Assembly: GCF_010668805.1 (NCBI RefSeq)
Contig: NZ_WUFT01000016.1
Span: 1 to 64,000 of the forward strand
Reading direction: 5' to 3'
DNA: 64,000 bases
DNA from: Rhizobium phaseoli
GTDB taxonomy: Bacteria; Pseudomonadota; Alphaproteobacteria; Rhizobiales; Rhizobiaceae
Below are positions 23,699 to 31,327 of the stretch, piece after piece. The notes under the pieces are model-generated. The model was not told where the DNA came from and did not search any database. It saw only the letters and a list, made by a program, of their open reading frames with translations. Every line of letters begins with the position of its first letter. Positions within the stretch are counted from its first letter, which is position 1. A program made the position numbers and the translations under genes.

Positions 23699-24943
23699 TC
23701 ATTGACTCTTGAGGGCACGATTAATGGCAGCGGCGACCTCGTGCACTTCCGCGGCCGTGTGGCTGGCAGTCGGGCATATGCGTAGCCCTGCCCTCCCCTT
23801 GGCCACCGTCGGGAAGAATATGGCCGATGTATAGTAACCGGCGTCAAGCACCACTCTGGCGGCACCGATTGCCGCAAGCTCGTCACCAACGACGACAGTC
23901 CGAATGGGCAGTCTGGACCCGGCCTGTGCGGTAGGCACCAGTTCGTCAAAAAGAGAAATGTATTCGGCCAGCGCCCTCTGTCGCACGCCGAGTTCCGGCG
24001 TGCGATGGATCGCCTGGGAGGCAAGAGCTGCACCAATTGCTGCAACATTGATCGAAGCCGAAAAGGCATGCGCAAGAGCAAAACGGCGAAAGATCTCTTC
24101 CTGGAAGGCAGTTGCGAGCATAAGCATGCCGCCTGAAGCACCAAAACCCTTGCCGAGTGAGGCAGCGATAATCGTACGTTCTCCGAGACCCTCAGGCATT
24201 TGCGAACGGGCGAAGCCCTCGCCTTTTTCTCCGAAGATCGATATGCCGTGAGCGTCGTCGATATAAAGGAAAAGGCCGTATCGCTCCTGAAGTTCGCGCA
24301 ATTCCTTGATCGGCGCGCCGCCGCCCATGGAATAGACACCATCGCAAACGTAAGCGACCGTCTCGTTCTGACGGCAGATGTCTTCGAGCGCCTGAAGATC
24401 GTTGTGTTTTACTGTGCGGACCTCACATTCTTCGGCTACGACAGGCTTATTGAGGGCAAGCGTCGCATGGGCGAGACGGTCGAACACCATCACGGGTTTC
24501 TTGCCGCCGGTCAGAACTCCGGACGCGATCAGCGGAAGCGCGCTCAGGTTGGCCGCAAGCACCGTTGTGTAGGTAATCACCCTCGCCCCGAAGAGATCAG
24601 AGAGAGCGTCCTCAAGGTTTCCGAGGACTGCAAAATTGAGCCGTGTGCGGGCGCATGACCAATGGAGCGTTCCGTAGCGCCGAACGGTCTCGATTGCGCC
24701 CTCTATAATCGAGGGATGATTGTCGAGCCCGAGATAGGAGCAGCGAACGAAGTCGACAATGCGCTCCGATCGATGCTCTGAAATTGGCAGCGACACCGCT
24801 CGACCGTCGGATGGCTGGACATAGAGTGCCATCAAACCGTCAAGATGGGCTGCGGCAAAGTGAGGACCTGCATGCCTGATCAAACTGGCAGTGTTTCTGT
24901 GCGATATCGTGGGCGACCCGGCGCCCGAAGCGGCCTCTTGCAT
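23699..24943 (-). CDS. alpha-oxoamine-synthase-like PLP enzyme (BioF/KBL/CqsA superfamily)
   Basis: 414 residues from ATG 24943 (GGGAG at 8 bases); in-frame DNA before it is not protein-like. Fold-type I PLP enzyme that would condense an acyl donor with an amino acid: FVRCSYLGLDNHPSI (N-terminal region), HNDLQALEDI, CDGVYSMGGGAPI, YIDDAHGISIFG (PLP-binding DDAHG), SLGKGFGASGG (Schiff-base Lys), and GLRICPTASHT at the C-terminus. The family includes 8-amino-7-oxononanoate synthase, 2-amino-3-ketobutyrate ligase, 5-aminolevulinate synthase, serine palmitoyltransferase and CqsA/LqsA autoinducer synthases. No biotin or haem genes adjoin it. A response regulator gene lies 125 bases upstream in the same direction. 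The exact reaction is unknown. Confidence 0.85.
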   Translation of the reverse strand: MQEAASGAGSPTISHRNTASLIRHAGPHFAAAHLDGLMALYVQPSDGRAVSLPISEHRSERIVDFVRCSYLGLDNHPSIIEGAIETVRRYGTLHWSCARTRLNFAVLGNLEDALSDLFGARVITYTTVLAANLSALPLIASGVLTGGKKPVMVFDRLAHATLALNKPVVAEECEVRTVKHNDLQALEDICRQNETVAYVCDGVYSMGGGAPIKELRELQERYGLFLYIDDAHGISIFGEKGEGFARSQMPEGLGERTIIAASLGKGFGASGGMLMLATAFQEEIFRRFALAHAFSASINVAAIGAALASQAIHRTPELGVRQRALAEYISLFDELVPTAQAGSRLPIRTVVVGDELAAIGAARVVLDAGYYTSAIFFPTVAKGRAGLRICPTASHTAAEVHEVAAAINRALKSQ

Positions 24944-25067
24944 GTTGTGCTCCCAAACAATGGATGGGATACACGCTAACCGCGTGCCCATCCTTTATGC
25001 AACGAAGGCGTCGGCAAGTTTTGAGGAAGTTTCGGTGAAGGTGTGAACGTGTTGACATTCACATGCT

Positions 25068-25751
25068 TCAAGCGATGTCGATCGCATATCCGACCTTTGG
25101 TACCGTCCGGATCACATCGCGACCAAGGGCTCGCTTCAAAGCCCGCCGGAGGCGGCCTATATGAACATCCACCGTCCGCGGCTCAACGAACGCTCCCTGC
25201 GGCCAGGCGATGCCTATCAACTCGGCGCGGCTGAGAACACGCCCCGCGTCGCCCATAAGGGCGTTCAATAGGCGAAACTCGATCGGACTGAGGTTGATCG
25301 GCGTGCCCCGCACCAGGACACGCCGACCCTCGGCGTCCAACTTCATATCGTCGAATATTGGAGGGAGGCGGCTACGCGTCTCGTCGGAGGTATTGCCTAT
25401 TGCACCGTGAAGGTAAGACAGGAGGCGCTTCGGCCGCATCGGCCTTGTAAAGCTCTCATCGACGTTGGCTTTCAAGATGTCGAGATAGGCTGTTTTTTCG
25501 GCGACGAGCGCAATGAGGGTGACCTTGCTGGCAAGCCCTCTTTCTTTTAGGCTGAAGGCGATATCAGACAAAATTTGCGACCCCGGCTGGCAGTCGACGA
25601 TGATCGCTGCAGCGTCGCGCTCCTCGGCTGTCTGCACGGCTTCGCTCGGAATATCCACGAGCGTTGTCCTATATCCGGCTTCCTTCAAAATATGCTCGAG
25701 CATCAAATAATAATCAGCGTCTCGGGATACGATCGCCAGAAGTTCGGTCAT
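25068..25751 (-). CDS. PhoB/OmpR-like response regulator with atypical receiver, second paralogue
   Basis: 227 residues from ATG 25751. Receiver-like domain (1-115) begins LLAIVSRDADYYLMLEHILKEAG. The acidic pair is reduced, phosphoacceptor Asp is in AAIIVDCQPGS, Thr/Ser position reads LIALVAE and Lys is Arg in SFTRPMRPK. Winged-helix domain (130-225): INLSPIEFRLLNALMGDAGRVLSRAELI and EPRTVDVHIGRLRRAL. It shares with the regulator at 14109-14780 the same substitutions and the same RTVDVHIGRLRRA recognition-helix region, so the two probably arose by duplication and may bind similar DNA. The GntR-type palindrome at 25915-25930 is about 165 bases upstream. The oxoamine-synthase-like gene follows. 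Confidence 0.85.
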   Translation of the reverse strand: MTELLAIVSRDADYYLMLEHILKEAGYRTTLVDIPSEAVQTAEERDAAAIIVDCQPGSQILSDIAFSLKERGLASKVTLIALVAEKTAYLDILKANVDESFTRPMRPKRLLSYLHGAIGNTSDETRSRLPPIFDDMKLDAEGRRVLVRGTPINLSPIEFRLLNALMGDAGRVLSRAELIGIAWPQGAFVEPRTVDVHIGRLRRALKRALGRDVIRTVPKVGYAIDIA

Positions 25752-25914
25752 TGGCAGGCCCCGTAATCTGAGACCCTCATGACGGTTTTTGATACCACAA
25801 AACATTTACCGAATTGTGTCATATTAATTGGTTCCTCCCGCCATTGGCTCATAGACGGCTTACCTGAATCGTAAATCGCTCTCACCCCGGGTATTTTTAT
25901 AACTTGCCTTTTTA

Positions 25915-25930
25915 TTTTGTTACAACATAA
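25915..25930. promoter_or_regulatory. near-palindromic GntR-type operator upstream of the second response regulator
   Basis: TTTTGTTACAACATAA fits TTTTGTTRYAACAAAA at 15 of 16 positions. It links the response regulator/oxoamine-synthase unit to the GntR regulator about 6.4 kb away. A poor half-site (TTTTTATAAC) lies about 20 bases away at 25893-25902. Confidence 0.6.
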
Positions 25931-26660
25931 TGTTGAACGCGGGAAGGATTTCGCGCAGAAGCGTATAGTTGCCAGGGACGGCACGTGATCGTGGCCCATT
26001 TGATGGGATCAACGTCCGGCATAATTGATGACCTGTTTCCGGACGGTTACGGGGTTTTTCCATGCGCGAAATAGTCGAAACGTTCTCGGTGGGCTGTGCC
26101 GCAGCCGCACCTGATATTTGGGGTGATGTAGATGTTGGGGATACAAGCGCTGCCGCGCGATCGCTTTATGGCCCAGATGCGAAATCGGCTGCGGCCTGGT
26201 GCGCCCTCTGCGCGCGCTTCGACGGGCGTTCAGGCGACTTCATTTTTTGGGTGCGGGTTTTCAAACACCTGGGAGCAGCGAAGTCTGAAGGGGCGCGAAA
26301 TTGAGGATCATCGGAAGCACATCCCCCGAGTGGGTCGCCGGCATAGGCTATGGGACCAATAGCGAGTACGCGGGGGACCGATCCGTGGCGACAAGGATTG
26401 GCAGCCGTTGCGCGATCTCCTGCTTGACGGCGTTTCATCGGAGATGACCATCCCGGTTGACGCTCACTGTTTCGACATCTTGCGCGCCCAAACCTTGAGA
26501 TAAAGCGACAAGTGACCGCAAAGTCTATGGTCCTCGCCAGCGGCTCGCGGGAATGTAGCGAGCCGGCGGATTATCATGATCGCGAATTTGCGCGGACACT
26601 CTAACGATCAGGCCAGAAGAATTCCTGCTCAGCCATGATGCCCTTTCGATTCAGCGGCTC
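25931..26660. other. 730-base stretch with no confident gene
   Basis: Plus-strand frames at 26062-26304 and 26132-26362 overlap in different registers and resemble nothing. A short frame ending near 26502 (DKDWQPLRDLLLDGVSSEM) looks protein-like and may be the C-terminal stub of a lost gene. The boundary between the metabolic cluster and the plasmid transfer region lies here, so debris from rearrangement is expected. Confidence 0.35.
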
Positions 26661-29600
26661 TCACAAACCAATGCCACGGCCACGGCTGACAGCCCGGTGG
26701 CGCCGTTCTGCAATGATCTCCTCACTGCTTTCATGGCGGACGGTCTGCTGCAGGACCTTCAGCTTCTCCTGCATCGCCGCGAAGGCCTCACGCTGCGCGG
26801 GCGGTACCCGATTGATGAGAGCCTCTTCACCACGAATGAGGGCATTGGGCCCGAAGCGCTGATCGAGCGCCCTGCTGACATCGGCGAACTCCCGGCGAAT
26901 GTTGGCATCGAGAGGAGCGGCCGAGGTATTCAGCTTGCGACCATTCGCCCGCGCCTGCGCCAGCCGTTGCACGAGCACCTCGTCTGCCGCTCTCGACAGG
27001 CCGGGAATGGCAACCGCCATGCGCTGGCGCTCTCCTGTGATGACCTTGCGTTCTGCATCGAGAACGTTGACGTAGGTCGACCCGAGCGCACGCAGGCGGG
27101 CTGCTGCTTCCGGCACGGTGCGCATCGCCTCCTTCCGCTCGCGGCCGGACGCCAGCATCCGGTCCATCAGCCGACCAGAACCGCGTAACGCACCATAAGC
27201 GGCGGGATCGTTGGTGACCGCGGCGGCAATGCGATCAGCAGCAAAACCTTTCTGGAGCAGTTCCTCGATCTTGCCGACGGCGCCGGACGGATCGCGCCAG
27301 ATGGTTGTCGCGGCTTTGGCCAATGCCGCACGCTGCTGGCGATAGAGAGGAGCTGCGAGGGCGCGCGATCGCGCCTCCTCGTCGACCGGCGTCTTGAACT
27401 CGGTGACGGCGGCAAGCATCGGCAGCACGGTGGCGTTCTCCTTGCCCTGTCCCGTCTCTGGTCCCTTGCCCAGATCGACACTGGCCGCAGCAACGATCTT
27501 CGAGCGATCCTGACGCTCGGCCAGATACTGCTCTTCGGCAAAACGTTTGACGGCTTCAAACAGCTGGATGAGCGTCTCGCGCCGAGCGGCGGTCAGATCG
27601 TCCGGCATGCGCTCGGCGATGTTACGTTCGGCAACCGCATCGGCCTTTGCGGTGAACGCACTCCAGCCGAAGCGGGCCGACAGTGCTTCGCTGACCGCCT
27701 TGATCTCCTGCACGACCGAGCGGTCCTCGGCGGCAAATGCAAAGGCGCTCTTATAAGCATCATCTCCACCCCGGCTGCGCACCGCCTCGATCTCGAGTAA
27801 GCGCGCCATCGCGGGTTTCGAGAGCGCCGGGATCGACAAGGACATATACGAACGCCGCGTCTGCTCACGCAGTTCGAACCGCTCGGCGTTCCGGCGGAAT
27901 TCGGTCGCATGGGCACGGGCCAAGGGAAGCAATTCCTTCACAGCCGCCACCGCGACACTGCGCTCGTTGCGGGCCGCGCGTCCGTCGACCATCAGCGCGG
28001 AACCACGCAGGCGGCCGAGCCGATCAGGGGCTGCGGCAAGATCGTCGGCGAGCCTGCGCGGTTCACTGCCGATATCCGAGGCCAGCCTGTTCAGCATGAC
28101 AAGAGCTGCATCCGGATCGCGATAGACCTTTCCCAGCAGCGGTCGCAGCAGCGTTTCCCGCTCCGCCCAGGCGGGTGATGAATGCTGCGCCAGCCGCGCA
28201 TCCTGCTCGACGCTTCTGACGAAGCCGGTGGTCGGCGGGATCAGAGAGTGTGCTTCACCAGCGCTTGCGCCCGAGACGACGTGGGATTCAGTTCGCTCCT
28301 CGTTGTAGGCGACCCGCCGCTCCCGCTCGATGGCAAAGCCGAGCGCCGCACTTGCCCGCTCCCAGAGCTTTTCCACCTGCTCCCTCTTGGCAGCAATCCA
28401 CCCCCAGCGCCGGGACAGGCTTTCCTCCATCTCGGCCGCGGCCAGCGAAAGATGCTCGATCCCGCGGCGCCGGGCGAAGTCTTGCGCCTGGGCGCGATAA
28501 CCGGCCTCGCTCTCAAAATCGAGCGTCGTCGTCTTGGCGCCGGAGCGCGACAGTCGTTCGACCAGCTGCTTGAACACATCCGGTCGATGGCTTTCGCGCC
28601 GGGTGCGATCCTGGCGCGCTTCGGCGGTTTCGATCCGACTGGCCGTCCAGACATTGCGGTCGACTTGCCTCTCCTCGTAACGCTTCTGCCCCGTCTCCTG
28701 GTCGACGATGGCAATCTGGACGTTGACCCTTTCGACCCCATCCTTGCGCAGCGTGACGGTATCGCCTTCCAAGATGACGGCATCGTCGAGCGCCTTCGGC
28801 AGGCTGACGCCCCACAGCCGATGGACGGTTCCGTCGTCGGTCTTAACGTCGGCATAGGGACTATCGTCGGCATCCTCGTCATCCGGCCGGAATTTAGCTT
28901 TTCCGGTTTCGACAAGCTCGCCGGTGACGCCGGCGGCGTGATCGGCACGCAGCTTTCGTCCCCATTCCGGCCTCGGCTCAAAATCCTCGCCTGCCGCATA
29001 GAGATCGACGCGGTCACGATGCCTGGTCATCGACACATAGGTCAGATGCTGGTCCATCATCCCGGTTGCCAGCACGAAGGTGCGATCGACGGTCGAGCCT
29101 TGAGATTTGTGGATCGTTGCGGCATAGCCGTGATCGACATTGCGATAGCTGTCCTCACTGAAGACGACCTTGCGGCCATTGTCGAGGCGCACCGACAGCA
29201 GCGGATCGCCGTTTTTGTCACCGGTGGCAACGACCGTTGCGAGCATGCCGTTCTTCACATATTGCGGACCGGAATGCCTGGCCCGCGGCTCGAGGAAGCG
29301 GGCGTTCTCCAGGAAGATAATGCGATCACCGACGGCGAATTCCCGCGTCCCGCGCTCGGTCCGGAAGCTGCGGCTGTCACTCAACGCCCCCTCTCGGGTC
29401 ATCACTTCACGCAGCGCCTCGTTCAGGCGCTTGACATCATCATTGGTGTGGGCGAGCACGAGCAATTCGTCGCCGCGAAGACGGCCATCACTGCCTTCGG
29501 AAGCGGAGCGATCGATCGCCTGTTTGCGTGCGTCGGTCCAATCGGCGACGATCCGATCGACCGCTTCCTCGCGCGTGCCCGCCTCGACCAGATGGCCATG

Positions 29601-30392
29601 CTCAGCATAGGCATCGAGCCCCTTCTCGACCTTGCCGCGGGCAAACAGCCGTGACGCCTCGCGCGCCCATTCCTGCCGCTGGCGGCGCACGCCGGCAAGC
29701 TCGGCAAAGCCGGTCCGTTCGGTGATTGCCCGGAAGGCCGCACCTGCCTGGATCGGCTGCAGCTGCATCGCATCGCCGACGAGGATGACGAAGTTCACCA
29801 ACTGACCGATCCAGGATTCGGTAAACCTGCGCGTCGACTGGAACATGGCGAGCGCGATGAAGATCGGGCCAATCGCCAGGACGATGGCAAGCGCCAGCCG
29901 AGCGTAGAGCGAGACGATGTAGCCGATCGCCGCCACGATGAAGCTCGCGCCGATGACCATCATGCCGCCGATGCCTGTGACGATATCGACTGGCCAGGAA
30001 GCGCGGGACCAGATCTCGTAGGCGCATTTCTGGCCTTTATCCAGCAGGCTGTCGAAGGTCGAAGCGCTCGGCGTCGTGCCGGAGTTCAGCGCCTGCGAGA
30101 TCTCGCGTGGAAGTATGTCGAAGAAGATGTTGCTGACGTAGGTCTGGTAGTCGCCAGCGTTCCTTACCAGCATGACGATGATGGCAAGCTTCATTGCCCG
30201 GAACGCGAATTCAAGAATCGGGTCCTGGACGGAGCCGCGCAGAACCAGGTAGCCGTAGAGCACGACATAGAGCGTAAGGGCCGCCGTCAACGGGCCACTG
30301 ACCCAGCTGGCGATGTTCGAGGTGCCGGAGGAAATGAAGTTTTCGAGCGGTGTCTTGAATTGCCCGTCGACGAAGCTGAAGACCTGATACAT
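26661..30392 (-). CDS. VirB6-TraA fusion: N-terminal VirB6 joined to helicase/C-terminal part of TraA
   Basis: 1243 residues from ATG 30392. Residues 1-205 are VirB6 (MYQVFSFVDGQFKTPLENFI, four or five hydrophobic segments, LAMFQSTRRFTESWIGQLVNFVIL). From residue 206 it is TraA, the relaxase-helicase of rhizobial plasmids: GDAMQLQPIQAGAAFRAI (RecD-like helicase motif III), then LLVLAHTNDDVKRLNEALR, HGYAATIHKSQGSTVDRTFVLATGMMDQHLTYVSMTRH (motifs V-VI), a long helical region, and the typical end RHRAVSRGRGIGL. The relaxase domain, Walker A and Walker B of TraA are absent, as is the C-terminal part of VirB6. The junction (about 29777-29800) is in frame. Neither part should work as in its parent. 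The frame's length without stops implies a recent event. Confidence 0.9.
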   Translation of the reverse strand: MYQVFSFVDGQFKTPLENFISSGTSNIASWVSGPLTAALTLYVVLYGYLVLRGSVQDPILEFAFRAMKLAIIVMLVRNAGDYQTYVSNIFFDILPREISQALNSGTTPSASTFDSLLDKGQKCAYEIWSRASWPVDIVTGIGGMMVIGASFIVAAIGYIVSLYARLALAIVLAIGPIFIALAMFQSTRRFTESWIGQLVNFVILVGDAMQLQPIQAGAAFRAITERTGFAELAGVRRQRQEWAREASRLFARGKVEKGLDAYAEHGHLVEAGTREEAVDRIVADWTDARKQAIDRSASEGSDGRLRGDELLVLAHTNDDVKRLNEALREVMTREGALSDSRSFRTERGTREFAVGDRIIFLENARFLEPRARHSGPQYVKNGMLATVVATGDKNGDPLLSVRLDNGRKVVFSEDSYRNVDHGYAATIHKSQGSTVDRTFVLATGMMDQHLTYVSMTRHRDRVDLYAAGEDFEPRPEWGRKLRADHAAGVTGELVETGKAKFRPDDEDADDSPYADVKTDDGTVHRLWGVSLPKALDDAVILEGDTVTLRKDGVERVNVQIAIVDQETGQKRYEERQVDRNVWTASRIETAEARQDRTRRESHRPDVFKQLVERLSRSGAKTTTLDFESEAGYRAQAQDFARRRGIEHLSLAAAEMEESLSRRWGWIAAKREQVEKLWERASAALGFAIERERRVAYNEERTESHVVSGASAGEAHSLIPPTTGFVRSVEQDARLAQHSSPAWAERETLLRPLLGKVYRDPDAALVMLNRLASDIGSEPRRLADDLAAAPDRLGRLRGSALMVDGRAARNERSVAVAAVKELLPLARAHATEFRRNAERFELREQTRRSYMSLSIPALSKPAMARLLEIEAVRSRGGDDAYKSAFAFAAEDRSVVQEIKAVSEALSARFGWSAFTAKADAVAERNIAERMPDDLTAARRETLIQLFEAVKRFAEEQYLAERQDRSKIVAAASVDLGKGPETGQGKENATVLPMLAAVTEFKTPVDEEARSRALAAPLYRQQRAALAKAATTIWRDPSGAVGKIEELLQKGFAADRIAAAVTNDPAAYGALRGSGRLMDRMLASGRERKEAMRTVPEAAARLRALGSTYVNVLDAERKVITGERQRMAVAIPGLSRAADEVLVQRLAQARANGRKLNTSAAPLDANIRREFADVSRALDQRFGPNALIRGEEALINRVPPAQREAFAAMQEKLKVLQQTVRHESSEEIIAERRHRAVSRGRGIGL

Positions 30393-30395
30393 TGC

Positions 30396-30629
30396 TCAGC
30401 CCCCGAGCGACTTGCGCATCCGCTCCAGCCGCGGCGTGTCGTCGGCGGCCTCGGCGTTGCGGCAGTTGGGCGTGTTGCGAAGATTGCCGGGATTGTTGCG
30501 GCATTCGCCGATGATTTTCGCGAGTAGCGCGTCGTCGGCTGGAAGTTCATCGACGGAATAGACCTTGTCCGCCTGTGGGGAACAAGCAACCAGGAAAAGC
30601 AGCGCCATACTGTAAAGAAACCATCTCAT
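30396..30629 (-). CDS. EexN-like small lipoprotein in the virB operon
   Basis: 77 residues. Lipobox at LFLVACSPQADK (Cys 16), so a membrane-anchored lipoprotein. Conserved family sequence: YSVDELPADDALLAKIIGECRNNPGNLRNTPNCRNAEAADD and ERMRKSL. EexN family proteins sit between virB5 and virB6 and are thought to give entry exclusion. The start overlaps the VirB5 stop by 4 bases (ATGA). Cysteines in GECRNNP and TPNCRNA may form a disulfide. Confidence 0.85.
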   Translation of the reverse strand: MRWFLYSMALLFLVACSPQADKVYSVDELPADDALLAKIIGECRNNPGNLRNTPNCRNAEAADDTPRLERMRKSLGG

Positions 30630-31327
30630 TTGAGCACCGCTCCCATCGTGTCCATGCGCTTGCGCCAGTCCTCGGCCTTGCGCTGGTCGTCAACCTGCAC
30701 CTGGGCCTGTTGGACCATCTGCAAGCCCTCCATGCGCAGGACGTCGGTTTGCAGGAAAGCGGTTTCCGCTTGAAGGCGAGCCTGCAGGTCGGCGATATCC
30801 TTGGCGTCGGCCGCACCGGAAATTTTCTGGCGAAGCTCGTCGATGCCGTCGATGCGCTTGGTGGCGGCATCGTAGATCTGCTGTCCCAAGCTCATCTGCC
30901 CCGCGTTCTGGTTCTGGAGGCGCGAAAGCTCCTGCGCATAGAAATCGTCGGCATCGGTGCGATAGGCGGAATTGTCCTGAAGGAATTTCGAGGCGGAGCT
31001 GCCGAAAGCGCCGGCCCCGGACCCTTTGAGCAGGGCCTCGATCGCGGTGAAGTCCTGCGGGAGCGCCTTGCGGATAGACGGATCGTTCAGAAGCGTGGCG
31101 ACATCGGCCATATTGGTGATCTTGTTCAGCGACCCGTAGAGTTGCTGGGCTTGCTGGAGTTGCTGGTTCAAGGCGTCGAGCTGGGATTTGAGCTGCGTGA
31201 TGCTCTCGATCTGCTTGGCGATCGCCGTCTGATCGATGACCGGGATGCCCTGGGCAGACGCGAGCATCGCCGGCGCCAGCAAGAAGGCCGATGCAAGCAA
31301 GGGCCTTATCGTGTGTCCTCGGATCAT
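30626..31327 (-). CDS. virB5: type IV secretion protein VirB5
   Basis: 233 residues from ATG 31327, overlapping the virB4 stop (ATGA). Signal peptide MIRGHTIRPLLASAFLLAPA, cleavage at ASA-Q. The mature protein is helical: QTAIAKQIESITQLKSQLDALNQQLQQAQQLYGSLN, then RIDGIDELRQKISGAADAKD and ERRK-rich C-terminus. VirB5 is a minor pilus component at the tip. Intact reading frame within virB1-virB6'. Confidence 0.88.
   Translation of the reverse strand: MIRGHTIRPLLASAFLLAPAMLASAQGIPVIDQTAIAKQIESITQLKSQLDALNQQLQQAQQLYGSLNKITNMADVATLLNDPSIRKALPQDFTAIEALLKGSGAGAFGSSASKFLQDNSAYRTDADDFYAQELSRLQNQNAGQMSLGQQIYDAATKRIDGIDELRQKISGAADAKDIADLQARLQAETAFLQTDVLRMEGLQMVQQAQVQVDDQRKAEDWRKRMDTMGAVLK

Noticed and set aside
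28182..29654. 490-codon plus-strand frame opposite the TraA part of the fusion
   Set aside because: Shadow of the TraA frame in GC-rich DNA; sequence has no known motif.
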